A stretch of 64,000 nt of DNA from Cyclospora cayetanensis (GCF_002999335.1 NW_020312700.1:372001-436000); one strand, 5' to 3'; shown: positions 36,501-50,138, numbered from the stretch's first letter. Made by a program: numbers and translations. The notes: a model not told the origin generated them from the letters alone.

Positions 36501-39500
36501 TCGCGCGATTCAGAGAAAACATTGGAATTTTGCCAAGATCTGTGAGGCAAAAGGTTATCGACACTATTCGAAATTGTGTAGCACGCATGAGACGGTTCCT
36601 CGGCTCCAGGAGGTCTTGGTTTTATAGATGGAAGTAAGCCTTTCTGGCAGTAATGCTACCAGCACTTTGTCATGGAGGCCCCTGCCATTCGCTAGTCTTG
36701 TTCTGGTTTCTCCGAATTTGAACAATACTCACAATTACGCTTATATTACACTGCTTTATAGATGCTTGGACTAATGCGGGCTGCAGAATCTCTCCGAGGG
36801 TAATTCAGGGGCCACATTTCATGGGCGCACTAAAGTACGCTGAGATTGCAACATATCCTGATCCTGACAGCCAACGCGAGGTGCTCATTGAAGTGTCGGA
36901 CTTGGAGGAGTTTGGGAAGGTGTTGCTCACCCTAGAAACAGTGGCGGCCACACTGGACAGCCCGCAAGCGATGTACAACACCGTTACCCAAGTTCGGGCG
37001 ACTCCCGCCTTCACTCCATCGGCAAGACGTGAGCCCCTGCGGAGTCTTGCAGCTACTGCCCCTTGTTCGGACATTCTAAGCTAATCCATATATACTGATG
37101 ACCCTATGGCTCACCAGATATTGTATTCGCACCATGATGATGTGTGTCCCTACAGAAGAACACGAATCGCTTATAGAACGAGCTAGACTGCTCGGGTCCG
37201 CTGTCGTGAAGGTGGCTGCTGGTTGGGTTCTTAAAACAGCCGGAGCTGCAGGGGTAAACATGGCATTGGGGCTTCTTGCACTTCTTGATACGTCTGGAAC
37301 ATACATCGACAAAGCCCTACAGCTGCAATATCTTACTGCCGAAGCCCTGGCGTTTTTGAACTCTTCGCTGGATCTCGGATACCTGCTGATGCATTTACCC
37401 GAGCAGACACCGGCTGACGTCAAAGCTATGCGTTTCCGTAAGCCGCATAGCCAGCCTTGAGAAAAAAGTAGGGCGGCTGAGTTGATAGGCTCTCTCTCTT
37501 GTGGGACTAGCGGATATTGCATTTGATGCGAATACACAGAAACTTAGCTCAGTTATCTGACAGTGGGCAGCAAAAGATACCGGCTCAGAAGGCAGTGCAG
37601 CACAGTGTATCTCATCAATTCTGTCGTGTTATATCATTGCTTCTGGGAACAGATATGCGCAGTAAACACCTTGGTGCTTTCGCCGTGAAAGCCCAAAGCG
37701 AGCCCAAGGGTTTGGGGGTTAACACTGCTGATGATGTCACAGTAACGGATGCCATTCGGCGAGTAGAAGCCTTTCTCACGGGAATCTCCAAAGGCATGGT
37801 AAATCCATGAAGCCCCTGCTTATACAGAGCCTTTACAGATTACGAGCTTAAGATGAGTGTCATACTTTGTTCCCCATGCGTTCGAACAAAAATGGCCTCC
37901 GTCTATATGCGATTTATCCCGACCCTTCAGGAGGGCTCTTCATTTTACGAATGGTGCAACACCCTCGTGAGTCGGGAGTTGAAAGGTCCGCTCACTGCAA
38001 CAACATCCTTCTCCAGTGAAATGCTCCTAGCGTCTGATGCATTCGGATTGTGTTTTCTTCTCCTCAAACTCCGGGACCACGCTGGAGCTGGGATGGACAC
38101 CATCAAGATTGAAGACATTCTTCAGACAGTGTATATTGACCAGCAGCCAGTCTCTGAGCACCTCAAATTCCTGCAAGAGAGGAATGCTGACATCGACGAA
38201 AGGAAGCTTAGGGTAAAGTATATTGAAAAATTCCTCCAATATATGCTAGTTGCCACAATCGAAAGCCTTGGAATCCACCTTGGAGCCATTAATTTCAGAT
38301 CTTATGATGGTGAAACAAAGGTTCTCTCTTTCCAGTATACAAAACAGGAAGCTTCTCCGCCTGGAGCTCCAGCGGAAACACTGACATTTGCAGCAGACCT
38401 GCTGCTTGGTACGCACACTCAACGGAAGCAAAGATTTGTTTCTTTTGCATTTGAAGGTAAGCAGCTGCCTCTAAGTATTCTAGTAACAAAAGATGCTAAG
38501 TTCTTCGGTGGCCCCGATCTAACACGGATTGAGTCTGGGTTGGCTGTTTACTCGTCTCAGTTGAGTCTCACTTGTTGTGCTATTGCAGGACCTCAATTTT
38601 TGCTGGAATGGTACAGATACTTAATGCCTAAAAAGCTTCGCGAATTTGTAGACGCTGCTCGAGACAATAAAGCGACAGTGTCATACGCAGAAATGAGAAA
38701 GCTTAGCAACGTATATACCGTCACGGATCTCGCTGACTTGGCATACAGTGTGCGGCAGTCTTCACGTATAAATGCAGGGACGGTGGCTCGCGAAGCCGCG
38801 CTGAGAGTAATGGAGAATGAAGCAGTGCCTCCTCTCACGCGCTATGGTCTAGGCCACATGTTGGTGGACGTGGTCAGCCAAGCGGAGCTCGTGAAAAGGA
38901 AATGCATAGGTAAAACCTTGGATGAATACGATACTTTCAGAAGCAGCCCTCTTCTAGAGCGGGAGCTGTTCAAATATGATTGCTTCTACACCAAGATATC
39001 TGAATCGAGCGCTTTCGCCGATGTGGCGAATAATCTCAATGAAGCTCACATCCGCGAAGTGATGGAAGCAATTGATACTGGTATGCTAGGGAAATTGAAT
39101 ACGAAACCGCAGGTGCACACACACACACTTACATAATACTGCTCCTGAGGTGTTGCATTGCTTCGCGTTTTCCTAGCATTGGCTCTCGTTTATAATTTTT
39201 CACCCTGTGTAACTTGCACTTGTTGTCCATCCCATTAAAAGTGTCTTGTTTCACGGAAACAATCTTCAAAGCGTATGGCTTCGCGTCGGTGTTGTCGCGC
39301 TTCAGCCTACGAAAAGGAGGCAGAGGTTCTTTACAACAAGCTGCTGAACAGCGAAGTTCCACATACAAAAGTAGCCAAAATGGCTTTCAAGTCAATGGAG
39401 GAGTTCCCCATTGCGGATATGGCGGACAATCTCCTGCCAGAGTTCATTGTATGGGTGCGAGAAAAAAAACCTTGGGGTGAGGTAGTAGACGCTCTTAGAT

Positions 39501-40043
39501 TACAAAGAAGCACAGCCTGGACAGCAACCCGAAAAAGTACAACACTCGGCAGGCCGGTGACCAGCCTTGAGCATCCGATGCTCATGAATCCATTCCAGAT
39601 TATAATTGATGTAATACTGTCGACACTGACCGGTGAGCGCCAAATACATCGATTCCCCCCTGAAAAGCATGATAAATATTCCCGAATGAGGCGGCATGCA
39701 TCCCACCTAAAGTATGTGCGATTATATGAATGCTCATAAAACGCTTTAATATAAGCGTCATTTATCATGCCTCAGCTCGACCGTCCAACGTTATTTCTGT
39801 GTGGAAGAAATGCATGATTTACGTGTAGGTACCGCCAAACGAAGGCGCTTCCCAGTGCTGGCTCCTTTGAACCGTCTTAAGGCACTTTATGCAACAATAA
39901 AGCCAGGTAGAAAGAGCCTCGCAGACTACAATAACGATTTGAGAAGTCGGAAGAGTCTGGCGGCTGAGCAGCTGGATCGTTACATGTCCCAGTTCCCGGA
40001 GGAACCCGTGGAGCAACCTCTGGAAGTAAACGAAACTCAATAA
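30531..40043 (+). CDS. Large secreted helical protein, about 21 exons, rhoptry-neck-like
   Basis: The start is the ATG at 30531, followed by a signal peptide with a core LQLFILLLFLTFSCHG near residues 16-31. Well-supported exons in phase are 30531-30717, 31625-31807, 32075-32482, 32613-33467, 33584-34054, 34276-34370, 34474-34650, 34768-34791, 35524-36063, 36155-36633, 36787-37028, 37156-37437, 38589-39080, 39306-39632 and 39829-40043 (TAA). Further exons near 30865-31067, 31260-31409 or later, 35038-35319, 37540-37798 and about 37840-38456 have at least one uncertain edge. The product is about 2,100 residues, mostly Lys/Glu/Leu/Ala helices with few Cys; a hydrophobic stretch lies in the 32075 exon (YPGGILGNIMNGLIRSYLLV onward). 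Signal peptide, size, helicity and lack of known domains resemble rhoptry neck proteins such as RON5, which act at the moving junction. There is no membrane segment or Cys-paired AMA1-binding loop near the C-terminus, arguing against RON2. The identity is tentative; that it is one secreted gene is firmer. Confidence 0.65.
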
Positions 40044-43000
40044 CAGAATCCTCCTTTGGCGATTGCTTATCCTAGCATACAATGTGTTTAATTTTTCACG
40101 GCTTGCATGTGCATACAGCTAGCTGAGGCCAAGAGTAGTGCCTCTCAAGCGGGAGGGCTGACGTATTGGCATTCTAAAGAGGCTTCGTTTAGACGCTCAA
40201 TCTGTATAGGGCTTTGGAGCCTTTAACTTTCGCGCCGCTGCGACAAGCCGTGCTCTGATTTTCAGAGAGGTTTGGTCATTAAAGGAAACCACTGTGCTAT
40301 CCTGTGACTCCGACAAGACGTACGGGATAGGCGTTCGACATCACGCCTATGAGAAGCGTGATTCACTGTTAAGAACTTGCCTAATGATAAAAGGAGACCT
40401 ACAGCGTTGTATGGAGACGTGCCCATATATTTTTCATGTACAGGAAAGGGATAGTATATGTGGGTCTAATGAATATCCAATTCCTCCACACCTACAAGCA
40501 AAGATGTGAAACAGTTGGTGGGCAAGCAGTAGAGACTAAGTTTAGGAAGACGAAGATATAGCTAACAAGCAAACAAAGGATTTCGACATAGGTTGCAACT
40601 TGGGGGTGTGTACCATCCTATAAAATCTGTTTTGAAGGGTCTTCCCCGGCAACAATGCTACTTTACAAGCGTCCCATTTGGGGTGGGGAAACGTTCTTTA
40701 GAGTCTCCTAATTTCAATGCATAGAAGAACCTCCGTTATCGCAAATTTCTTAGGAGAAACACACTTTGGAAGGGTGGCAATTGGACTAATTCCAAGCAAC
40801 GAGAAAGCCAATGCAAGTCCCGAAGATCTCTATTTGGTGATTATCCAAAGCGAAATTCGTTCAATCAAACAAACTTTCATTATCGTATTCGTGCGGAAGA
40901 GCACTTACTCCATCTGTCGTCCCTCCATTCAATATCTTTCTTGGGCTGCGCAGCTGAAGCAGAGAGTTTGATGATAGCCGCGCGTGTGTAGTCCAGCTTT
41001 TTCAAGGCCTGAAGAAGCCTTTACAGTTGTGTAACTTATATAGCAATAGATGCGTCTCGGAGTTTCATGAATGAAGCTGCCGCAGCTCAACAAAAGAAAG
41101 GAACGTGGCCTGTGATGGATAAGAAACCACTTCCGTTTAAAGGCGTTTATGCCTATAAGCTGAAGCGGCCGATCACTTGCGTCATATCCTACATTTGAAA
41201 GAAAGGGAAAGTACGAGCTTCGCCATCATTTTGCATGCTCGAGGAATAAAACGCAGAGACTTCTGGTGGTGCATTCTGGTCTTTCCTTCACGTAGAAATG
41301 CAGCTAGCTTAACGGGGAAAACCTCATAGGGGATCAGTATAAGTCAAAACACCTTATTAAACTTCCTTATTTAGTGAGAGAATCGACGGAACTAGATACT
41401 AATGAGATTTTCGGCTGGAGCAAGTCGCACTCGAAGAGACACCAAGCACCCTTCTCAACGACAGCCCTAACTTTTAGCTCTTCAAGCTCCATCAGGGCCT
41501 GCAAATAACTCAGAAAAGCTGATACACCTATAGGCGAGCAAATGGTGAGCATATGCCATTCTGATCACAAGACTGTAGACAGACTTGTATCTAATGCAAG
41601 GAATGCGCGCGGCGCAGAATAGCATAGCAAATACATGTCCCCATGTGCTTGCCTGTTCCTGTAGTTGGATGTTTGAAAGCACGATACAATACGACACACG
41701 CGCCCATTACGTGCAGTGAGTGATCCACTAGGAACACCTATCTGGCGATTGGTGTGTGTACCTCCTGTATTTTCTTTCGATGCAACTGAAACGTTGGTGA
41801 GAGCTTGAATGGAAACTTAGGGTTTTTCCGCGAAGCTGTCGCACTTGATTCACTGAAAATCCGTAACACATAAAAAGAACAGGTTCGTTCCCTATACTTC
41901 CACAGAACTACCCAGACTTACTCTAATGTTTCTCACAGGGGCTCACGAGAATGAGTGCTTGTCAAGTTCTGAGGCCAAGGAATGAAGGCCTTCCAACTTT
42001 GAGGCTTGAGTTACTTCAGATGTTCTAAGATGCCGTTGGTTGTTCAATTCACTTGGGAACAGGAGCATCTTTAGTTCTTCCATACCGCATTGCATTCCGG
42101 TAACGACGCATGCAACAATGTACCCTTCCTCTGTTGCGCCTTCGTGAAGCACATGCAACTACCGTCGGCACGCATGCCACAGCTATAGTTCGATGCTCAC
42201 TTAAGATACTCAAGGTCGTTTGTAAGGCCTGAATACCAATGTTCTGTGAGCCGCAGGCGGGCCACCACCCTGCAAATCAGTTTTCGCGGAGTGTGTGCAA
42301 CGTGAGCAGCATAAATTCGGAAAACTCAGCGTCTCGCTGAAAACAAAGTTGAATCTGGCACTTGAAAGCTTTAGTAACCATACGGAGAACAAGCGGAGCA
42401 ACAACAAAACAGCCAGCGGACAGCACTAGGTGGGGTGTGTTTCCCTGGCGCTGTCCATTCGTTGAGAGTTCAAGTAAAGTTTCACAGGTAGTAAAAGTGG
42501 CAATAAATGCGTTTTTCAAACACAAATTCTGTAAGGAGAAAACAATGCTGGGCTAAAAAAACACGCCCATTGCAAAGAATCTCGAATTTCGATACGCTAC
42601 CCAAGACTCTTGGCGGTGCGGTAGATCTGGTGACTGCCCTTATTCCGTTTCCAAAAAGAAAAGCCGTGTTTGCTTCATGTCCCTGTTACAAAGACAGATG
42701 TAAATAGCTCTAGACTCTGTTATGTTGAGAGCACACTAAACGTTGTGCTTGAATGAATATGCAGCAAGGCCCCCTTTCTCCGTAGACCGCTGGTCCGCCC
42801 TGCCCCCCTCCCTACATCCGGCATCTTGTTGCTGTGCAGACAGGTAAAACCATGGGTAGTCACCAACTTTACAGGCACCCCAGTGCAATAACTCACAACT
42901 CTTGTATTCTTCCTTGGTTTTTGTGGTTTTTAAGGCGCATTACCTCAGCTCAACCCCTGTAAGTGCCGCTGCAGTTGGATGAAGGTTTAACGCAGAGGCC

Positions 43001-45422
43001 TTTCCCTGCTAGCCCTCCTTGAATACCAGAATAATTCACTGCCTGCTCGTCACATGAAATCTTACCCAGCATTTTCCCGCCCTAACTCTGAGACATACGA
43101 AGGTCTCGCTTCCTTCTTGCTGTTATGACTGGAGACGCACCGAATCGACAAGCCGCGCGCACCGCCAGCGAGCAGAGGGAATACCAGCATAAAAGCTTCC
43201 TCTCCATCCATTCTTTTGGACTTTTGTGGGAGGTTTGGGGTATATCTATACCAGAGGTGGCGCTGAACGGCATTAAAGGCCCACCGACTGTAGCACGCCA
43301 ACCAAGCAGGCAACGGCCGTTCATTCATTCCGCTCCCCTTATTTGGGTGTTCACCCACTATATTTGAACTTTTCACCCTTGTTTTCCTTTCTTTGGGCCT
43401 TTGGATACTCTTGCCTCTTGTTGCGCATCGTCACAACTTGCACTGCGTGATATGAAGGTGGGTGCAAGGTGCGTTAGAGTGGCGGCCAATCCTGAAATCT
43501 CCAAGAGAGCCTACGCATCTCCTACATTTTTGGATACCTCTGTGGCTGGCTAAGCATGCTCGTCAGCGTCCTCTGCTTTGGGGCATTTTCCAGCCAGCTT
43601 CGCTTCTAAAAGACCCTAGGAGTTCCTTCCTTTTGAGCACTACTTTCAACCAGCTCAGTGAGTCTAATCCACTCCTCGGATGCCCTAACAGGCAAATTTC
43701 CTAGAGCATGCCCCTGGCCTGTAAAAGCAGTGGCCACTTATTCTAGGATATAAGATCTTATACCTTTTTTCCCCAACCACAATAAAAACGTTCTCTGTGA
43801 TGAATACAAGCCCGTGTAGTTGTGAATATTCAGGGTTTATATTAGAGGCCCCGTGACCCGCAGTAATTTTCTAGGGCTGCTGTAATATGCTGCTAGCATA
43901 GGTCAATCTGGACGATTCTCAACTTCCCAAGGTGGAGAGTATACCGTGGATATGTGCAAGAGCTTTTACTTTGTGCAGTTGCCTTACAGCTTACTGTGAT
44001 TCATGTGTTTGGTTTCCACAGAGGTTCATCACGGCATTGTTTCCCAGCAAGAACAGCATATAGTGGGATAGCTTGAGCATGTACGAGAAAGAAGAGTGTG
44101 AAGCAGAGCAGAAGACCCTATGGTCATATCGAAACTTGGAGGTGAGCTAACTAGCTTGTGGAAAGCGACACTTTTCGCCTGGTGTTTTAAACATGATGTT
44201 TATTAGAATTGGAAAGGGGCAGCGGCTTGTGGGGAAATTGGACATTGGCGAGTTTTTCATTTAGCTTGGCATGACCTATAGACACATCCAAGTAATTTAT
44301 TGTGCGAATCGTTAATGAGCTTACAATCTTCATGAGTTCTTCGCACTGCACCACTGTGGCTCAGTATGTGGTGTCCATGTTACTGCATTCGGAGGCAAAC
44401 GCTCACTTCTTCTTGGGTATTGAGGCAAAGTATTTGTTGATTTTAGTTTTACAGCAAAACTTGTGTCCACACCTGATGGATTCTAACAATTGTGTTGAAT
44501 TCGAGTCTTCTTTCTCTTAATAATTCTCGCAGATCGGTCAGGTCCACTGTGACCGGTAGCATGCCTCGTTGCAAGCAGCCACGTTTCAGGGTGCGTAAAG
44601 CAGCTCCTTTCCTAAAAGGCATTCTTCCACATTCTAATGCTTTAAATATTTGTTGAGGTCAATTTGCTGATATGGGGTACCCTGATTCGCGCTTCTTACG
44701 CCGTCGTTAGCCACATCAGTAGGGGAGGAGAAGAAGCGAGAGCGAGCCGTACTGTGGTTTTGCTCGCATCATCGATGTGTGGTGTTCCCCAGTTTTGGCG
44801 GTTTTTGTTCTGGTTTCCACTCTAATTAAAAGTTAATCCGTTATTTAAAGCCTTTCATATTGTTTTTAAAATTTTTAATCCAACCGTTAAGAGTCCCCAT
44901 GTCTCTGGAGTGTGTTGCTCCGTGGTCTCAATCGAAGCTCCTCCTGAGCGCAGGAAAGACAGTTCCTTGAATGTTCTCATTTCGCTCAGACTGGCATCCT
45001 TCGGCTCTCATCGACTTTGCCACAGGAACTTGCCGGAGGCGACGAGGGGTATTGTGGCCACATCACGCAAGCACTGAACCACCAGCCATACGGATCCAGC
45101 TTCTTATGTATGAATCACTTCCTTTGCTCACCTGTACTTTTTCTTTTCCGCAGAGGATTCGGGGCCTGCTATTGATTAGCATATGCTTTCTGTGGGCTCC
45201 AATGTATTGCCATTTCAAAGGCTTTGCCCGTCCCCGACACGCAGATTCAGCTTGACGTCCCGTGTGCTTTCTTCCTCGATTGGCGGGCTTTCTACGGACT
45301 ACACAGCAGCAATCTGGCGCACTGGCTTTTCCTCCAACTGTTGCTCAGCTACGTGATATAGTGCCGTCATAATTAGCGCAGCTGCTATATGGACTGTTGT
45401 GGATCTTTTTCTTTTGTGCACC
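40044..45422. other. Gene-poor stretch of 5.4 kb
   Basis: No exon with family motifs or coherent splice pairs was found on either strand. Short frames near 41.4-42.2 kb on minus vaguely resemble the gag-side part of the retroelement at 57 kb, but the match is too weak to call. The last several hundred bases presumably contain the kinase promoter and 5' leader. Confidence 0.35.
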
Positions 45423-48400
45423 ATGGTGCTCGTTCCGTCAAAGCACCATCAACAGCGTCAACAACCCCAGCAGTTCCATCAGCATCAGCATCATCTCCCT
45501 CATGGAAGTTTAACTGCTGGTCCCCTACAACTACAGGGTAGCTGCAATGACTCCTCATGCGGCCCTGAGCTTGTAGCAGCACATCTGACAACCGATAGTC
45601 CTTGTCATCAAGAGGAATTAATTGAACGTCTTCAATGCAGTAGCTTTAGTGGCCAAGCAGGCTCCCCCTTGGCCTGCAACATGAGTCTCATCGAAGGTGT
45701 CGGAGCTCTGAAGTCTATGCCGACCCAGCGAGCATCCGCAGTGCCAGAAGCACAGGGGACCACGACTCCCCTCAACGGCAGTGAATTTCGTGGGGAAGAT
45801 ATTTTTATTTTGGGCTCTTTACAGCCGCCAAAGCATCTGGCTCCTCAACGACAGCGGCAGCAGCAGGAGCTACAGCAGCTGCAACCCACATTTGCGCCCA
45901 TTCCCCGCCTCTCGTTATTTCAGAAGGAGCTCCTCAAAGAATTTCGTTCTTCAACAACGTCCTCATCTCTAGCGGATTCAAGGGGTACAGCTTCTACGGA
46001 AGATATGTGGCCATCCAAGCGACGCAGCAGAGGACCGCGAGAAGGCTCTGAATCGGGTGTGCAGGTTTGCGGGCAGACGCTTAGGCAGCAAGACCAACAG
46101 CCGCTTGAGCAGCATCAAGATTCCCTTGAGAACAACATGCATCAACACCAGCATCTGCAGCGGTATTCTTTGCAGCACCAAGATTATAATCACCATCACC
46201 GCCAGCATGATCACCATAACAAGCACGGGGTAAAACAACGGCAACAACAGCTGCCGCAGCAGAAGATGCGCCAGCAGCTTGTAAAACAGTACTTACTCAG
46301 CCCAAAACAACATCCTCTACGCCAACTGCAGAAACAGCCGAAGCTGCAGCAGCAGCGCCATATTCATCACGAATACCTACTTCAGCAGCAACAGCAGCAG
46401 CAACAGAAACAACATTTTGGCCTACTCCGGCTTCCTGTATGCTCTAGACGCGTCGAAGATGGGGCAGAAACTAACTGTTCATGCAATGCGTACTGCAACA
46501 GCATTAGCAGCTGCAGTAGCGTGCATATGCGGCTCCCTCCAGAGATGCTGAGGAGTCCTGGGGCACTTTCCCATGCGTTTATCGCTGGTGAAGGCTCTGC
46601 AGTGTCTACACGATGTTGCAGTGCTACCGAAGCTCCACCAGTCGATTCGCTGTTTGGTGGCGTCAGCTGTAGCTGTTGCGGCAGTAAGCCTAGTCTTGTT
46701 CCACATAAAATGATCCAATTATTGTCTGGGGGTGCAACAGTACACGACTTTTACCAGGTTGGGAAACTCCTCTCTATATGCACGATCCCAAAGCCAGTGC
46801 AGCAGAAGCCTGCTCAAACCCAAGGGCAGCAGCCAGAGCAGCCGCTTGACGATTTGTCGATGAGAGCGGCTACGGATTGGAACAGGCCGTTATTATATCA
46901 TGCTGTTACACAAGATGAACGCAGAGAGAAGAAGGTTCTAAAGGTTGTCAAGAAGAAAAAAGGAGCAGTGCAATCAGAAGCAGATGGGTAAGTCCCAAAC
47001 CCAGAGGCTTTTACGTTGCGGTTTCTGGATCATATGAGTAACATCCATGGTTGTTTCCCAGAGACTGTGATACGTGAATATGGCAGAGTAGTTACAATCA
47101 AAGGGGATGCTTCTCCCCTGTTGTTCATACTCTTCTCCCCTACCTCGTCATATGGAGTGGTGTGGTTCAGTGTTTCTTGGTCAGGCTTGAGGTTTTAGAT
47201 ATTGTGTGCTTTTTCAGGGCTTGGCGTCGCATGTGCACGCACATGTTGAATTTGCCTCCCCATCCAAATGTGTTGTCGTTTGAGGCGGTGCTGGAGACCT
47301 CGGACGCCTTTATCTTTGCTTCTGAGCATCTGGAGGGTGGAGAACTCTTCGACTTTTTGCTCAGAGAGAAATCGATTCATGAAGACGTCTGCCAGTTCAT
47401 TACGCTGCAGATCCTAAGGGCTGTCGATCACCTACATAGACATAACCTGCTTCACAGGTACAGCAGATGAATAAACTGTTACATGCGGCACACTTACACC
47501 CTATCAGCCTTCAATGTACCTGGGGGATGACGCTTCCAGTCTTGCTATTTCTCTTCGCTGCAGCAATAGTTCCTCAGGTTTTCTCTTTCTGTGGTGACGG
47601 TTACTTAAAGGAATGCACACTCGATAGGGGCTTCCTGCTTCATTGGTTCGTTCCGATGGGAGGAATTCCGACCTGGGAAGGTCTTGTATTTCCTGTTTGT
47701 CTCAGAGATGTGAAGCCAGAGAATCTGATGTTTCGCCGTCGCCAGGGCCACGATGCCGCAACTTCTCCCAGATACCGGCAGCATTGGCAACACCACAAAC
47801 GACGGGGACAGCACAAGCAGGATGGAGCAGCAATGGTTTGCAACGAGGAGGAGGACGCTATACCTGGCCCCTTTACGTTGTCAATGGAAGAGCAACATGA
47901 GCTGCTCCTAATAGACTTCGATACCTCTATGTTCATCCATGATCCTTATGCCAACAAAGTTGGGGAAGCGGGATCGTCTCCTCGGAGGCTGGTCGGGACC
48001 TATGGGTATCTAGCCCCTGAGGTCCTGAAAGCCGGCCACTACAGTCGTGCCTCTGATCTATGGAGTGTTGGCATTATTCTTTACATCCTTATGACAGTAA
48101 GGAATACCCTACATGGCAGTGTTAAAGCTTGCAAATAATTAGCAGCAGCGACGACCCCGATGGTGGACCACCCGGGAGAATCGTTGGAGGCAAAGGCAGT
48201 CCGAAGACACACAAACCCTTATTCGCAACTATGAAGTGTAGAAAACAGATCGTTACGAGAAGAGAGGTTAATTGTATTAGCGCCGGCCAATTGTCACTTG
48301 AGTTCTGAAGACAGATGCAAAATACTGGCGTCTGGTGCTTGTTTGTGTGTAACTCAGGGTGCACCACCGATGCCGATGGAAGAAATGACGTCAGCCCGCT

Positions 48401-50138
48401 CTGCTCTTAATGCCATCAAGAGAGTGGTAGAAGATGGAGGAGGTATAGACTTTGAGGCAGCATCCCTCGGCGAGTTTCCACTGGCCAGAGATCTGTGTCG
48501 CAGGCTGTTAGAGATTGATCCAGAAAAACGTATTCAAACGGCGGCACATGCAATGGAACACCCTTGGTGAGCTTGCTCCTGCTTTTGCTGAATGACTGCC
48601 TTTCGTTTATATTCCCCCTCATTCTCCTTGCGGCCTCTGCACCTTCTGGGTTCTATTACTGCAGCTTTGCTCCTGCCTATCGACTTCGCTTTAGCGGTTC
48701 TCTCATGAACCATAGGCTCAGTAACGTCATACACATGGGTCGCATTCTATTTTTCATTGTACTCTTCCTATTATTCTTGCGTGCGTGTGGTATCTCCCTC
48801 TCCTTAAGGCTCGACGTGGTCCGCAACCGCCCCTTGAGGTCGTCGACGACTCATAGTATATCACCCCATACTCCTACGTCTGCATCTGGGCAGCCCCCCG
48901 AGGGCGTTTTTTCATGCCCCCGCCACCGTTACCTTGTAGTTGATGCTGACAACGTTGACTCCAACGGATGCCCTGGTACTCCGGAGTACACCGCACGCCA
49001 GGCTGGCCCTGAAGTCCCCGGTGCTTCAGGGGGAACTGAACAAGCGGTGTATAACCAGGTGCATATTCACGGAGAAGCCGCTGGACACATTTTACACAAG
49101 CTTTCCTTTGTGGCTCCAGGTGTGCTACCAGAGGGGAAGGCAGCAAGGGAAGGGAACAGACACGCACTAGCGGTAGTAGCGCCAGCAGCTACAGCAACCG
49201 CAGCAACTTCATCACCGCATAGAACCCCCACAGAGGTTTCCTCACTAGAAAGCATAAGGACTAGTGGTGCTGAGAGTAGCTCAAACAGCAGTAAAACCAG
49301 CGGAAGTAATGATGCAAAGATTTCCGCTACACTGGAGGAGCTTCCCTCTTTGATTTCACTGAAGAAGGATCACGGCATCTCAAGGGCAAGCATGAGTTGC
49401 ATTACAGCGGATTTGGGCCAACATTACTACAGCGGGAGTTTTCCAACACCCGAAGAAGCCCCCGGGGTTTCTCAGGGAACACGACACAACAGTGGCTGGA
49501 GTTGCGCCACAACAGTGGGAGGAGTAATACCTGGATACAGCACCAGTACCAGTAAGGGCGGTGTAGGAGGCAGCTTTTACAGCATAGGATCTCCCTATAA
49601 TACCCCGCCTTTTCTGTCTTCGGCGCCAGCAGGGGGGCCCCATCCAGGGGACATCTGCTGCAGCGTGTCTGTGTCTCCTGCGTGCCTTTTTGTGGAACCT
49701 GAATCCCCGCTTGGTGCCCCTCTGGGCCCTTTAGGGACTGGTAGCCCCAATATTCCTTTCAGCAGCGACGAGTGTCACTGTAGCTGCAAAAACAGCCGCA
49801 GCTGCGGGGAAGGTGGACAGCATCATGTGCCAACATTTGAGGCTGAGGATGCGTGGTGTCGGCCTGAGAGACATCAAGTTCGTCTCAGAGAGCTGTCTCT
49901 AAGCTGCCCTCTGACCGTGAAGAGTCCTCGAGAGGGCGTTACCGATGGCCACATTTCCAGAGGGGCGGGCCCGAGTGGGCAGCAGCAGCAGGCGACGACT
50001 GCAGTGGTGCTAGTAGATCCGAGGCAAACGCACAGACTTGAACAACATGTACCGGGAACAAATAACTGTGCGGAGATCCAAGGCTACCCGACGACCATGC
50101 AGGCAAATGGCTGGGAGGCTCTGTGTGTTGAGCGGTGA
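45423..50138 (+). CDS. Divergent Ser/Thr protein kinase with Gln/His-rich N-terminus
   Basis: Five exons join in phase: 45423-46987, 47218-47457, 47706-48096, 48358-48566, 48809-50138, giving 1,244 residues. The start is the ATG in CACCATGG; the frame opens slightly upstream without another ATG. Residues 1-430 are Gln/His-rich with an 8-Gln run. The kinase domain spans about 437-805: VLKVVKKKK supplies the likely ATP-binding Lys; HPNVLSFEAVLETSD and HLEGGELFDFLL resemble CAMK/CDPK kinases; HRDVKPENLMF is split by an intron; LLIDFD stands where DFG is usual; VGTYGYLAPEVL and SDLWSVGIILYILM are the APE and F-helix motifs; ending in RRLLEIDPEKRIQ and HPWL. The Gly-loop lacks the GxGxxG pattern and the helix-C Glu is not evident, while HRD and the metal-binding Asp remain. 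A ~45-residue insert separates HRD and DFD. No EF-hands follow; the C-terminus is Ser/Pro/Gly-rich. A spliced extension beyond 50138 is possible. Confidence 0.85.
46381..46412 (+). repeat. CAG/CAA triplet run (poly-Gln) in kinase exon 1
   Basis: CAG and CAA codons encode eight consecutive Gln residues followed by Lys-Gln-His. Shorter CAG/CAT runs are spread across 45430-46380. Such homopolymeric amino-acid repeats are typical of eimeriid coding sequences; codon mixing suggests the run is not freshly expanded. Confidence 0.85.

Noticed and set aside
41367..42160. Possible third retroelement gag fragment on the minus strand
   Set aside because: Only a short stretch resembles the 57.6 kb region; without an alignment the similarity is not above chance.
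49598..49643. CRISPR or phage/bacterial operon features
   Set aside because: The introns, poly-Gln tracts and eukaryotic gene families rule out a prokaryotic origin; no direct-repeat array exists anywhere in the window.
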